From the NCBI RefSeq assembly GCF_002890895.1, contig NZ_POUL01000004.1, positions 372,001 through 436,000 on the forward strand: a DNA stretch of 64,000 bases, read 5' to 3'. This document shows, piece by piece, positions 51,540 to 60,530 of this stretch (positions are counted from its first letter, which is position 1; each line of letters starts with the position of its first letter). Origin of the DNA: Stutzerimonas stutzeri (GTDB lineage: Bacteria > Pseudomonadota > Gammaproteobacteria > Pseudomonadales > Pseudomonadaceae). The notes below the pieces were generated by a model that was given only the letters and a program-made list of their open reading frames with translations, searched no databases and was not told the DNA's origin. The position numbers and the translations under genes are program-made.

Positions 51540-51788
51540 ATGTCGAACGATAAGAGCGGAAATCCGGGTAACTTTTCAAATGATCGCGATAAGGCCTCTG
51601 AAGCCGGGCAGAAAGGCGGCCAGGGCAGCGGCGGTAACTTCGCTAATGACCGCGAAAAAGCCTCTGATACTGGACAGAAAGGTGGCCAGAAGAACAGCGG
51701 CGGAAACTTTGCCAACGACCGTGAGAAGGCGTCCGAGGCTGGCCAGAAAGGCGGTCAGAACAGCCACGGCGGTGGCCGTAACTCGTAA
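51540..51788 (+). CDS. KGG-repeat stress protein (con-10/GsiB-like)
   Basis: An 82-residue, very hydrophilic protein built from three near-identical units of about 19 residues (GNFANDREKASEAGQKGGQ; units at residues about 10-28, 32-50 and 55-73). This is the KGG motif of general stress proteins such as YciG, GsiB and con-10, thought to be disordered and protective in drying or stationary phase. The ATG follows TGGAG. The internal DNA repeats make copy-number change by slippage plausible. Confidence 0.9.
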   Translation: MSNDKSGNPGNFSNDRDKASEAGQKGGQGSGGNFANDREKASDTGQKGGQKNSGGNFANDREKASEAGQKGGQNSHGGGRNS

Positions 51789-51824
51789 TACGTTTATGGT
51801 TCTTTGCTAACCTTCGCCAAATAT

Positions 51825-51856
51825 AAACGGAACTTGCTTTGCAAGTTCCGTTTTTT
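51825..51856 (+). terminator. Intrinsic terminator after the KGG gene
   Basis: AAACGGAACTTGC and GCAAGTTCCGTTT form a 13-bp stem around TTT, ending in a T6 run. Confidence 0.93.
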
Positions 51857-52066
51857 ATGTTGTCGGTTAATGGGCTTGGCGAATCATGTATAAGCGCAAG
51901 GCATGACAGTTGTACAGGTTCTGTAAACTTGTATTGCTGAGTTGTTAATCGTTGCTTCGTTGCCAACATAAAATGCTGCAGTCCATCAAGGCTATAGTTA
52001 GCGAAGCGGGTAAGACCCCTGCGGGAGCTTGCCGCATCTTCAGAAAGCTGCGATCAGGAGGAGCAC

Positions 52067-52660
52067 ATGAGTGAGGCCAACGACCATGGTTGCCTTGAAC
52101 AAGTGATCGACGGTGTCGTCGAGTTGGGAGATGACCAGCCCAAGGTATCGGTTGGTGACATTCAGAACAAAGTCGGCCAGCGCAGCTTCGGGCCCTTCCT
52201 GTTCGTTCCTGCAATCATCGAGATCAGTCCGGTCGGAGGCATTCCCGGGGTGCCAAGCATGCTGGCGCTGATCGTTGCGCTGTTTGCCTTCCAGCTGCTA
52301 TTCGGTCGACATCATTTCTGGATGCCCGGGTTTCTAGCGCATCGCTCCGTCAGCGGACACAAGCTTGAGAAAGGCCTGAATAAAATTCGTCCGGTGGTGC
52401 GCTGGCTCGACAAGGTAAGCAATAAGCGGTTGGGCTGGGCCACGAGCAAAGGCTTTCTGCGATTTATCGCAGTGCTGTGCATTGTGCTGGCAACCTCAGT
52501 GCCACCGCTGGAATTGCTGCCATTTGCCTCGACGGCCCCATTCGCGGCGATTGGTCTGTTCGGCCTTGGCATTACCACCCAGGACGGCGCAGCCATCGTG
52601 TTGGGACTGATCCTTGCCGTTGGCGCCTTTGTCTTCGCGGGTATGGGCCTGATTGGGTAA
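52067..52660 (+). CDS. ExoD family membrane protein
   Basis: A 197-residue inner membrane protein with the ExoD signature (VGQRSFGPFLFVPAIIEISPVGGIPGVPS, seen near residues 35-65) and four hydrophobic helices. ExoD of Sinorhizobium affects exopolysaccharide production and alkali tolerance; the biochemical role is unknown. AGGAGGAGC precedes the ATG. The Na+/H+ antiporter gene converges on it, fitting a pH theme, though this is only suggestive. Confidence 0.85.
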   Translation: MSEANDHGCLEQVIDGVVELGDDQPKVSVGDIQNKVGQRSFGPFLFVPAIIEISPVGGIPGVPSMLALIVALFAFQLLFGRHHFWMPGFLAHRSVSGHKLEKGLNKIRPVVRWLDKVSNKRLGWATSKGFLRFIAVLCIVLATSVPPLELLPFASTAPFAAIGLFGLGITTQDGAAIVLGLILAVGAFVFAGMGLIG

Positions 52661-52698
52661 TCGGCTCGTCCCCCGGGGCTCGGTTCTTCATACCTGGC

Positions 52699-53961
52699 TC
52701 AGTCAGCCTTGTCGTGTAGACGAGCACTGCCTGGCGGTGCCGCGCCGTGATGGCTCGCATATAGACGTGACAGCGGCGCCGCGGATACGCCATGAATCAT
52801 GATTGAGGCAAATATCAGCGCGCTGGCCGCATGCCAATAGAGCGGATCGTCAAGCTGGCTGTGAGCGAGCGCGGAATAGTAGATCGCGGCGATACCCAGC
52901 GGGCCGAACCAGCCGAGGTAGAGCGAGTCCCTTGAATTGAGCGAGTTGCGCCAGGTGGCGGAAAGCAACATCACGCCCGGGGGGCGACGCAATAGCAATA
53001 TCAGCACCGCAAGTGCCACCAGCGGCCACCCCAGCGTGGCCCACTCGTGCAACGGCAGGGCGATACCGAAAATCACAAACATCGGCAGTGTGAAAAGCTT
53101 CGCCACCGCCTCCGGGATGTTCTCTTCCTCCTGCTCCTCGTGCCTCTCGCTGAAGAGGTTGAACGCCAGGCCTGCTGCGAATACCGCCAGCACGCCATCT
53201 GTCTGTAGCAGTTTGGCGAGCCCCAGTGTGAGTAGCGAGAACGCCACGGTGTAACCCAGCAGCGAGGAACTGGCGACCAGCTTATTACGCTCGGATAGAA
53301 CCAGCAGTTTGGCTGCAGCAAACCCTATCACTGCACCCATGAGCGCGGCGCCACCGATGCCGATCAGCACCGACTCGATGAGCCAGCGAGACCAGGCCTG
53401 ATCTGGCGTATGGCTGAGCATCAGGATCGGTAGCATGACGAAGGCGTAGGCGAGGCCGTCGTTGGCACCGGATTCCGCCGAGAGGGTGTCGCGCAGGCGC
53501 AAGGGCAGATGTTCCTTGGCGAACTTGCCCGTCACGATCGAGCTTGCAACAACCGGATCGGTGGGGGTGACTACTGCACCCAGCAGCAAGGCGGCCCATA
53601 GCGACAAGCCGAGCAGCCAGCCGGCCAATAACGACGACACCAGCCACATGCCGAGCATGACGAAGGTCAGCAGGAGCATGATCGGCTTGAGCATGGCCTT
53701 CAGTGCCGCGGGCTGCAGGCGCAGTGCAACGCCCATCAGTCCAATCGCCAGCGTCAGCCGAGCCGCCTGCTCGAGAATGCTGAACGTATCGCCCCAGCGT
53801 GCAAGGTCGAGCCAACTCAGGCCGTAGGGCCCAACGGCAACGCCGACCAGCACCGCCAGCGCCGGCTCGGATACAGGGCTGCGCTTGATCAGCGCCGACA
53901 GCAAGGCAATACAGACGGCAACGCCGCCCATGAGGGCGAGTGCAATGTTCAGCTGGGTCAT
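52699..53961 (-). CDS. CPA1-type Na+(K+)/H+ antiporter
   Basis: A 420-residue inner membrane protein with about twelve helices. The NhaP-type features are GAVVTPTDPVVASS (about residue 130) and the ESGANDGLAYAFV segment with the ion-binding Asn-Asp pair. It ends in a short cytoplasmic tail, so it lacks RCK or cyclic-nucleotide domains. Likely exchanges sodium or potassium for protons in pH and salt balance. Confidence 0.9.
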   Translation of the reverse strand: MTQLNIALALMGGVAVCIALLSALIKRSPVSEPALAVLVGVAVGPYGLSWLDLARWGDTFSILEQAARLTLAIGLMGVALRLQPAALKAMLKPIMLLLTFVMLGMWLVSSLLAGWLLGLSLWAALLLGAVVTPTDPVVASSIVTGKFAKEHLPLRLRDTLSAESGANDGLAYAFVMLPILMLSHTPDQAWSRWLIESVLIGIGGAALMGAVIGFAAAKLLVLSERNKLVASSSLLGYTVAFSLLTLGLAKLLQTDGVLAVFAAGLAFNLFSERHEEQEEENIPEAVAKLFTLPMFVIFGIALPLHEWATLGWPLVALAVLILLLRRPPGVMLLSATWRNSLNSRDSLYLGWFGPLGIAAIYYSALAHSQLDDPLYWHAASALIFASIMIHGVSAAPLSRLYASHHGAAPPGSARLHDKAD

Positions 53962-54020
53962 GAAGGCTCCGTATCCGCGATACCTCTATTGCGAACGGTG
54001 CTGGTAACAAAATGTTCCCG

Positions 54021-55190
54021 CTAGCTGCCGGCGCGTTCCATACAGGCCAGATGGCGGTCGTTGACCCGATTGGCAAACCAGGCAGTCGTCAGGTTGCGAG
54101 TGATTTTCGGACTTTCCAGGCGAATGCCGGGCAGCACGGCGCGGGGCAGAGGCTTTCCTGCACGCTTATCAGCCAAAGCGAACACGCGCTCATACAGGGT
54201 AGTTTTCTCGAATCCGTGCGTATCGCCGCGCTCCAGGGCGTTGCGGATCGCCGTCTCGCTCATGTCGAGCTTGCCCGCCAGCGAGCGAACCGCACGTTCG
54301 GTCTGGCCGGCTTTGCTGCTGCCATGAATGATCAGGTCGCCATCGAGGGCTAGCTTGATGCCACTGGCGCGGCTGACTGCAGCCTGAAATGCGGCGTTGC
54401 GGCTGGCATACCAGCCGGCATTGAAGTCTGCGAAGCGGTACAGCGGCTGTGTGTAGCTGGCGGGGTAATCCAACAGATGTGCGATACCGAAGTACATGCC
54501 GCCGCGGCGCGTGAACACCTCATCCCGGATAGAGCCTTCCCGGCGGTAGGGATAGTCACGTGCGCGGTCTTCAGCGAACGCGATGCTGACTTGCATCGGG
54601 CCGCCGGTCTTGACCGGATTCAATGTGCCGAACAATTGCTTGCCGAGCGGCATGATCCCAAGGAAATCGTCAAAGATCGCGCTTAGCTGTTCTTCAGTGC
54701 GCACCGCTGCAAGGCGCTGGCTGTATGTCTTGCCATTGGGTGATTGAACGTCCAGAGCCGCGTCGACAATGAAGCGGGGAACATGCAATCGGGACGCGCG
54801 GCGGTATATCTCCTCGCGGGCGATTTTGGCCAGGCCTGGGACCGGCGGCGTCGCTTGGAATGTGGATTCCTGCACCGTGACGGCCAGGACAGCGCAGAGG
54901 TTTTCATTGGTCGGTGGGATCGCCAACGCATCGAAGGCAGCGTAGATGTCGGTTGCCCAGCCCTGGCGATTCGGGATGGTGCTGGGAATCAGCCGAACGA
55001 TCTTGGCGCGGACTTCGTCTGGACGAGGCGCTGGGATCTCAGGTTTTTGCGTGCCGCAGCCGGCCAGGCCAGCCAGCAAGGCGCCCGCCGCAGTAAGGGC
55101 GAGCCGGCGCTTGGCCCAGGTAGAAAGGGTCGAGGTAGGCGCGTGCGAGTCGGCAACCGAGGCCGGCCGTTTGGAGAGCAAAAAAATCAT
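54021..55190 (-). CDS. DUF1615 family lipoprotein
   Basis: A 389-residue exported protein with a lipobox (LAGLAGC, Cys at about 45) after a basic start, so anchored to a membrane by lipid. The rest matches DUF1615 from memory (NLCAVLAVTVQESTFQATPPVPGLA; RRGGMYFGIAHLLDYPA), which has a lysozyme-like ESTF segment, possibly a peptidoglycan-active fold. The chosen start (MIFLLSKRPAS) is the first good one before the signal; the open frame extends far upstream opposite the apyrase gene and that part is not coding. Confidence 0.8.
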   Translation of the reverse strand: MIFLLSKRPASVADSHAPTSTLSTWAKRRLALTAAGALLAGLAGCGTQKPEIPAPRPDEVRAKIVRLIPSTIPNRQGWATDIYAAFDALAIPPTNENLCAVLAVTVQESTFQATPPVPGLAKIAREEIYRRASRLHVPRFIVDAALDVQSPNGKTYSQRLAAVRTEEQLSAIFDDFLGIMPLGKQLFGTLNPVKTGGPMQVSIAFAEDRARDYPYRREGSIRDEVFTRRGGMYFGIAHLLDYPASYTQPLYRFADFNAGWYASRNAAFQAAVSRASGIKLALDGDLIIHGSSKAGQTERAVRSLAGKLDMSETAIRNALERGDTHGFEKTTLYERVFALADKRAGKPLPRAVLPGIRLESPKITRNLTTAWFANRVNDRHLACMERAGS

Positions 55191-55355
55191 GCGGTCCCAT
55201 CTGAATACGTGATGCAGGTTCGGACAGTAAAACAGACGCAGCCGTTCTGCCGCAGCTGATGCGACTGCTGGTGAACTTGAGTGGTGCGTGCTGTCCGAAA
55301 CCAGACGAGCCCCCGGCGAGCTGGTGGCGCCAACCTGAGACGAGCACCTTACCTC

Positions 55356-56318
55356 ATGAGCGAATCGCACTTCGACGTTCGGCGACTCGAACGCTACGAC
55401 AGCACCACCCGTGAATACCTGCTGGCCATCATCACCGATGAGGACCACGCCTCCCAGGTTGAACTGGACTGCGGCCAGATCGGCTGGCAATCGACCCTGC
55501 GCCATGACCGATTGCACCGTGACATCGATCCGCAGACGGGCAAGCCACACTACCGGTTTGAGGATATTCCAGAGCACGAAGGTGGTGAGTTCCAGCTGGT
55601 AAGCCTCATTGCGGAGGGCGGGCGTGGCGCCGAGTTTTCCGAGCTGGCCATGTTCGGCAAACGCTTGGTGACCTTCGACGACCGCACCGGATTGGTCTGT
55701 GAAATACGCGATCAGAATCAGTTGGTGCCCCGAAACATTCTCATGACCGGCAGCGGCGACGAGGCCTTCAAGGGCTTCAAGGCGGAGTGGGCAACGCTCT
55801 ACAACGATCAGCTGGTCGTCGGGAGCCACGGCAAGAACGCCGCCGAGGAGTGGATAAAGCTGCTTGACCGGCATTACGCCGTGCAGAGCGTGGACTGGTC
55901 GGGTCGCTATCAGCGCATCCGCGATGCGCTCGGCGTCGGGCCAGACGGCTATGTGATTCACGAGGCGGCCGAGTGGCACCCTTATCGCCGCGAATGGCTG
56001 TTCTTTCCGCGCAAAATCTCGACTGAGCCCTTCGACGAGGCGGTAGACGAGCGGGAGCGCGGGGCCAATACCTTGATTATTGCTAATGAGGATTTCAGCC
56101 AGATTCGAACCCTGGAAGTCGGTCAGCGTATTCCTGAGCGGGGCATCTCCTCGTTCAAGATCCTGCCGGGCCATCCCAACGAGTGCATTGGCCTGAAAAG
56201 CGTCGAAATCGGTGATCGAACCGAGAGCTATCTGTTCTGCTTCAACCTCGACGGGGAGGTGCTTCTGGACGATATCTTCATCGGTGATTACAAGTGCGAG
56301 GGGCTCGAGATCCTTTGA
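55356..56318 (+). CDS. Apyrase family (CANT1-like) calcium-dependent nucleotidase
   Basis: A 320-residue five-bladed propeller-type protein resembling human CANT1 and insect salivary apyrases: SELAMFGKRLVTFDDRTGLV (about 95-115), FKAEWATLYNDQLVVGSHGK (141-160), YVIHEAAEWHP, ERGANTL, GISSFKILPG and CEGLEIL. Those proteins hydrolyse nucleoside di-/triphosphates with calcium. Conserved Ser95-Glu96, Glu144, Ser265-266 and Glu315 are candidates for the calcium site. No signal peptide is present, in contrast to the secreted relatives, so it may act in the cytoplasm. Start MSESHFDVRRL at 55356. Confidence 0.85.
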   Translation: MSESHFDVRRLERYDSTTREYLLAIITDEDHASQVELDCGQIGWQSTLRHDRLHRDIDPQTGKPHYRFEDIPEHEGGEFQLVSLIAEGGRGAEFSELAMFGKRLVTFDDRTGLVCEIRDQNQLVPRNILMTGSGDEAFKGFKAEWATLYNDQLVVGSHGKNAAEEWIKLLDRHYAVQSVDWSGRYQRIRDALGVGPDGYVIHEAAEWHPYRREWLFFPRKISTEPFDEAVDERERGANTLIIANEDFSQIRTLEVGQRIPERGISSFKILPGHPNECIGLKSVEIGDRTESYLFCFNLDGEVLLDDIFIGDYKCEGLEIL

Positions 56319-56434
56319 TGACCGCTCGATTGCTTGGAAAGTCATTGCTCGCCATGCCGAAACACAGCGGGTTGCCCAACACAGGCGCGGTTTCGGCTAC
56401 GCTGACGCTCCCTGGCGTCGTTACAGACTCGAAC

Positions 56435-57313
56435 ATGCATCAGCACATCCCCGCGCAATCTCGTTCAGCTTCCGGGTCCAGCTTCTGGCGCGACGCGGCG
56501 CTGCCGTTCATCGAGTCGCGCAGCGTGGAAGATGGTCGCCGCGTCTGTTATGCACGGCACAGTCACGAAACCTTTTCCATCGGCTTGATCGACAGCGGCG
56601 CCAGTACCTATATCAACGGCGATCATCAGTGCCGCATCGAGGCCGGCACGCTGGTGCTGATGAACCCCGGCGACGTACATGCCTGCAATCCGATCCAGAA
56701 CCAGCCGTGGGCGTATCGCATGCTCTACGTCGAGACTCGATGGTTGAGCGAACTGCAGGACGCCCTGGGCATGGATGGCGCAGGTTTTCGCCGTTTCGCC
56801 CCGATAATGACGCGCGACCCGCTGCTGCAGGCTGATTTTTGCCGTTTTCATGCGGTACTCGTCGACGACAATGCCGACTTGCTGCAAAAGGAGACGGGCG
56901 CCGTAGCGTTCTTCTCCCAGCTGCACGAGCGATTGGGACTCGACGTTGAGGTTCCAGTGAGCGATCTAAAGCTGCAGCGCGCCGCTGAATACATTGCGGA
57001 CAATTATCAGCGCTCCCTCAAGCTGGACGAGATCAGCCTGATTGCGGGCGTCTCACCGTCGAGTCTCATCCGCGCTTTCAAAAAGCATTTCGGGATGACT
57101 CCTCATGCGTATCTGACCAACCGGCGCGTGCAGTTCGCGCGCGCCGAACTGCGGCGCGGCCGGCCTATCTCGGATGTGGCGCTGGCTGCGGGGTTTGCCG
57201 ACCAGGCGCACCTGCAGCGCGCCTTCAAGCAACTGCTGGCCGCCACGCCCGGGCACTATCGAACAGTGAATCGGAACGTGCGCCACAACATCCGTCAGGT
57301 CAGCAGCAAGTAA
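56435..57313 (+). CDS. AraC family transcriptional regulator
   Basis: A 292-residue regulator with an N-terminal cupin-type sensing domain (HSHETFSIGLIDSG; LMNPGDVHACNP) and two C-terminal helix-turn-helices (LDEISLIAGVSPSSLIRAFKK; ISDVALAAGFADQAHLQRAFK). The ATG at 56435 is the best start; 47 upstream codons are unlikely. Its 3' end overlaps that of the convergent LysE-type exporter by 19 bases, a pairing frequent in pseudomonads, suggesting control of that exporter. Confidence 0.9.
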   Translation: MHQHIPAQSRSASGSSFWRDAALPFIESRSVEDGRRVCYARHSHETFSIGLIDSGASTYINGDHQCRIEAGTLVLMNPGDVHACNPIQNQPWAYRMLYVETRWLSELQDALGMDGAGFRRFAPIMTRDPLLQADFCRFHAVLVDDNADLLQKETGAVAFFSQLHERLGLDVEVPVSDLKLQRAAEYIADNYQRSLKLDEISLIAGVSPSSLIRAFKKHFGMTPHAYLTNRRVQFARAELRRGRPISDVALAAGFADQAHLQRAFKQLLAATPGHYRTVNRNVRHNIRQVSSK

Positions 57314-57882
57314 GTCGCGCAGGCGGTCAGCAGCGCTGCCATCAGTCGATTGAACAGCCGTACTCGTGCGGGCTCGTTAAGGTAGTGCCGCAGGAAGGTG
57401 CCTGCGTACGCCCAGCAGGCTACTGAGGCATAGCAAATCACGAAATAGACCGCGGCGAAGCGCCATACCGAAGGCGCATCGCCGGCCGCAGCGAACAAGC
57501 CCATTCCCGCGACCGAAGCCAGCCAGGCCTTGGGATTGAGCCACTGCATCGCTGCGCCATACAGCACGGTCGGCGGCACCACAGGTTTGTCTGCATTCAG
57601 ACGACCGTCGTCCGCCGCCAGCCGAAACGCCATGTACAGCAGAAAAGCCACGCCAGCCAGCCTGATCGATTCCGTCAGCCAGGGCCAATGATCGAGCACT
57701 TGGTTCAGGCCCAGCCCGATCAGCAACAGCAACAGCGTGAAGCCAAGGGTCGCGCCGCTGACGTGGCGCATGGCTGGGCGCAAGCCGAACTGCGCGCCGG
57801 CGCTGAGCGCAACGATATTGACCGGGCCGGGCGATATCGAGGACGCCAGCGCGAAGGCGGCCATAGACAGCAAAAGACTCAT
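57295..57882 (-). CDS. LysE/RhtB family amino-acid exporter
   Basis: A 195-residue, six-helix inner membrane protein with the RhtB signature (SSISPGPVNIVALSAGAQFG near the N-terminus; AMQWLNPKAWLASVAG in the middle). Family members export amino acids or related small molecules; the substrate here is unknown. Start MSLLLSMAAFALAS at 57882. Confidence 0.9.
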   Translation of the reverse strand: MSLLLSMAAFALASSISPGPVNIVALSAGAQFGLRPAMRHVSGATLGFTLLLLLIGLGLNQVLDHWPWLTESIRLAGVAFLLYMAFRLAADDGRLNADKPVVPPTVLYGAAMQWLNPKAWLASVAGMGLFAAAGDAPSVWRFAAVYFVICYASVACWAYAGTFLRHYLNEPARVRLFNRLMAALLTACATYLLLT

Positions 57883-57970
57883 CGAAAACTCCTGAACGTA
57901 CGCTTGAACACCAGCGCGACGATAGGAGCGGACACAACCGACGTATTGAAGAAAATGCGCGTTGTACGGT

Positions 57971-58612
57971 TTACCAACGCAACAGCCGTGGGCCGAGTAG
58001 GGCGCCGACGGCGGTGGGGATGAGCATGCCAAGCACATACCAGACGGCCCAGAAGGCGACACTCATCTCCGGGCAATGCAGGCTGTAGGCAAGCGTTGCC
58101 ATCGAACCGGCCAGCAACCCCCCAGCTGCGCCGGCGAGACGCAGCCGGGTCGGCGCAAAACCACGGATCGCCCAGAACACGCAGACGAACGTGGGAATCG
58201 ACAGCAGCGCGATGTTCAGCGGGCAGACTCGCCAGGTTTCACCGAATATCAGTGCCCAACGGCTGTTGGCCGAAACGCTGAGCAACAGGCCCAACGCTGC
58301 CAGCCAAACCGCTATCACCGGCAATGCGACTGTGGCCCAGCCGTTACCCACAGGCGCTCCTGGTCTGGCGAGCCGCGTGGTTACCAGCAAAGCGCCGGCG
58401 AGCAGGCTTGCCGGTAGCGCCAGCTTGGCCCAGAACAGCGGTGTCGTCGCGACTTGGCCGATGTCCGGGCGAATACCGAAGACCGTCAGTAACAGCAGCA
58501 ATGCCAGCACCAGGCCAATGACCAAGGCGGTCCCAAAGCGTCGCGCGACGATCTGCCGATCCACGGGCGGTGCGTGGTTGGCGAGCATGTTGATCAGCTC
58601 GTCGGTCTTCAT
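57971..58612 (-). CDS. nrsF: Membrane anti-sigma factor, NrsF (DUF1109) family
   Basis: A 213-residue protein with a short cytoplasmic start ([18 protein letters not shown]) and six membrane helices. It belongs to the DUF1109 family, whose Caulobacter member NrsF holds sigma-F inactive until metal stress modifies periplasmic-side cysteines. Three cysteines occur: 130, 144 and 180; Cys130 and Cys180 both precede Pro in loop segments (VCPLN, HCPEM) and are the likely sensing pair. Start overlaps the sigma gene stop (ATGA). Confidence 0.88.
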   Translation of the reverse strand: MKTDELINMLANHAPPVDRQIVARRFGTALVIGLVLALLLLLTVFGIRPDIGQVATTPLFWAKLALPASLLAGALLVTTRLARPGAPVGNGWATVALPVIAVWLAALGLLLSVSANSRWALIFGETWRVCPLNIALLSIPTFVCVFWAIRGFAPTRLRLAGAAGGLLAGSMATLAYSLHCPEMSVAFWAVWYVLGMLIPTAVGALLGPRLLRW

Positions 58613-59175
58613 CGATGTCCTCCAATCAGGGCGGCCAGCGCTTTCAGGCCGCGGTGAACGCCCACCTTGACTGCTGATGCCGAAAGGCCGGTGCGTCGAG
58701 CGGTTTCTTCCACCGAAAGCCCCTGCAATTTGACGTGAAGAATGGGCAAGCGTTGCTTGTCCGGGAGTTGTTCGAGCAGCCGGGCCAGGTCCCGCTGCGC
58801 TTGCTGGGCCTGGTGATCTTCGTCGGCTAGCAGCTCCGCCTGGCCGCTCAATGAGTCGTTCAAGGCATCGTGCCTTGCATGGGCTCGAAAATGGTCCATC
58901 AGTTTGTAACGCGCTATCGCCTGTACCCAGGCGGTCACCGGTTGCTCGCGGCGATAGGTATGCCGCGCGTTGTGCACCGCCAGCAGGGCTTCCTGCAACA
59001 GGTCTTCGACCTCGGGCGATTGCAGTCGGCGCCTGAGGAAGCTGCGCAGATGCGCGCCGAGCAGCGTCAAGAATTGCCGATAGGCCTCATCGTCGCCGTC
59101 CAGCCCCAGCAGTAACAGCTGTTGCAGGTGGGCTTCGCGTGCCTTGAGCGCCTCATGACTGGTAGTTCGTTGCAT
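58609..59175 (-). CDS. sigF: ECF sigma factor, SigF-type, paired with NrsF
   Basis: A 188-residue sigma factor: region 2 ([39 protein letters not shown]) and region 4 ([38 protein letters not shown]). Similar to the Caulobacter SigF class that answers to heavy metals and oxidative stress through NrsF. The only early ATG is at 59175, yet an exact sigma-F-like promoter motif overlaps this start (59166-59191), so the true start or a second transcript may lie further in. Divergent from the bufferin-type operon it presumably drives. Confidence 0.88.
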   Translation of the reverse strand: MQRTTSHEALKAREAHLQQLLLLGLDGDDEAYRQFLTLLGAHLRSFLRRRLQSPEVEDLLQEALLAVHNARHTYRREQPVTAWVQAIARYKLMDHFRAHARHDALNDSLSGQAELLADEDHQAQQAQRDLARLLEQLPDKQRLPILHVKLQGLSVEETARRTGLSASAVKVGVHRGLKALAALIGGHR

Positions 59176-59191
59176 CGGTCGCTCTGGTTAC
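59166..59191 (-). promoter_or_regulatory. SigF-type promoter motif over the sigF start codon
   Basis: On the minus strand GTAACC (59191-59186), 16 bases, then CGAA (59169-59166), exactly the motif found before bufA on the other strand. This suggests autoregulation, but the predicted transcript would begin downstream of the ATG at 59175, which is unexplained. Confidence 0.6.
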
Positions 59192-59309
59192 ACGGAAGAA
59201 AAAATCGATGCTGTGCGTCCCTTGCATCCAACCCACGGCAGGGTGGCGGCGCGCCGCTACGGTAGGACGAGATGGAAGAAATCTCAAAAATATATTTCTT
59301 GCTCCCGCT

Positions 59310-59335
59310 GTAACCGAGCGACCGAACAGGGCGAA
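59310..59335 (+). promoter_or_regulatory. SigF-type promoter of the bufferin operon
   Basis: GTAACC (59310-59315), a 16-base spacer and CGAA (59332-59335) match the Caulobacter sigma-F promoter consensus GTAACC-N16-CGAA as I recall it. It lies 57 bases before the precursor peptide start, a suitable distance. Confidence 0.8.
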
Positions 59336-59392
59336 TTACTGGTCGAGCTGCCAGTAAACCACTGTCAGCCACACAGCCTGGAGAAACATCAA

Positions 59393-59665
59393 ATGAATAA
59401 TCTCGCCCTTGCTGCAGCAGCCGTTGCCCTTGCATCCATCGCCGCCGGCGCCACGGCTGCTGAAAAAACCGAAGGCGCCATGGAGAAATGCTACGGCGTC
59501 GCGCTCGCCGGCCAAAACGATTGCAAAGCCGGTGCCGGCACCAGCTGCGCCGGCACCTCGAAAGTGGATTACCAGGGCAATGCCTGGAAAAAAGTACCGG
59601 CCGGTACTTGCACTGAAATCAAGACGCCCGAAGGCATGGGCTCGCTGACGCCGATCGAGTCCTGA
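59393..59665 (+). CDS. bufA1: Bufferin-type precursor peptide (DUF2282)
   Basis: A 90-residue exported peptide: signal sequence to about residue 23 ([19 protein letters not shown]), then a core with four cysteines at 33 (EKCYGVA), 44 (QNDCKAG), 52 (SCAGTS) and 73 (AGTC). These four-cysteine DUF2282 peptides (bufferins) are modified by an MNIO enzyme, which turns core cysteines into thiooxazole-type groups that bind copper, and are exported to protect the cell. GGAGA precedes the ATG. Neighbours bufB and bufC match the known set. Confidence 0.92.
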   Translation: MNNLALAAAAVALASIAAGATAAEKTEGAMEKCYGVALAGQNDCKAGAGTSCAGTSKVDYQGNAWKKVPAGTCTEIKTPEGMGSLTPIES

Positions 59666-59678
59666 CAGGAGCCGCCGC

Positions 59679-60530
59679 ATGAGCATGTCAGTTCTGGGCG
59701 CTGGTCTTGGCTTGAAGCCCGAGCATTACGAGCCGGCGTACGACTGTGCCGCGCCGGGCCTCTGGTTCGAAGTGCATCCGGAAAACTACATGCTCGGCGG
59801 CGGCCCCCGTCTGGCCTGGTTGGACGCCATCGGCGAGCGTAATCCGCTTTCGTTGCATGGCGTATCGCTGTCACTGGCTGCCGATTACCCGCCGGACGAA
59901 TCCCATCTGCAAGGCCTCAGATCATTGATCGAGCGGGTTCGGCCTGCACTGGTTTCCGAACACCTGGCCTGGTCTGCCTGGCGAGGTCAGTACAACCCCG
60001 ACCTGTTGCCTTTTCCGCGAACCGAGGCGGCTCTGGCTCGAATCGTCGATAACATCCAGCGCACCCAGGAGGTGCTGGGTCGGCAGATCGCAGTGGAAAA
60101 CCCCAGCCACTACCTGCGCCTCGAGGGGCATGAGTGGGATGAAATCGAGTTTCTGGCTGAGCTGGCCCGTCGCAGCGGCTGCGGCCTGCTGCTGGACGTC
60201 AATAACGTACACGTCAGCGCTCACAATCTGGTCTTCGATGCTGCTGCTTATATCGATCGTTTTCCCGCTGAAGCTGTACTGGAGGTGCATCTGGCCGGGC
60301 ATAGGCAGGACAGCTCCGCGCATTCAGGGTTATTGATCGATTCGCACGACGCGCCGATAGCGGCCGCCGTCTGGTCGCTCTATGACCGATTGATCGAGCG
60401 TATCGGCACACGGCCCACATTGATCGAACGTGATGACCAGCTGCCAACCTTCGCCGAGCTGCTGGTTGAGCGCGACCATGCGCAGCGGCTGCTTGAGAAA
60501 AGGGGGCGACATGACGCTCACGCTCGCTGA
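59679..60530 (+). CDS. bufB: MNIO (DUF692) peptide-modifying enzyme
   Basis: A 283-residue TIM-barrel, multinuclear non-heme iron oxidase that modifies cysteines of the adjacent precursor peptide. Candidate metal ligands are visible: His60 (LHGVSLSL), His95 (SEHLAW), Glu140-Asn141, Asp173 (LLDVNN), His178, His204 and His208 (EVHLAGH). It lies 13 bases after bufA1. Its C-terminus overlaps the start of bufC by 20 bases, so translation is coupled. Confidence 0.93.
   Translation: MSMSVLGAGLGLKPEHYEPAYDCAAPGLWFEVHPENYMLGGGPRLAWLDAIGERNPLSLHGVSLSLAADYPPDESHLQGLRSLIERVRPALVSEHLAWSAWRGQYNPDLLPFPRTEAALARIVDNIQRTQEVLGRQIAVENPSHYLRLEGHEWDEIEFLAELARRSGCGLLLDVNNVHVSAHNLVFDAAAYIDRFPAEAVLEVHLAGHRQDSSAHSGLLIDSHDAPIAAAVWSLYDRLIERIGTRPTLIERDDQLPTFAELLVERDHAQRLLEKRGRHDAHAR

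Noticed and set aside
55191..56345. Long upstream extension of the DUF1615 frame on the minus strand
   Set aside because: This part is antisense to the apyrase gene; the lipoprotein signal begins only near 55190, so the extension is a non-coding open frame.
58188..58670. 159-codon plus-strand frame opposite nrsF
   Set aside because: Antisense to the anti-sigma gene, which has clear membrane helices and an ATGA overlap with the sigma gene.
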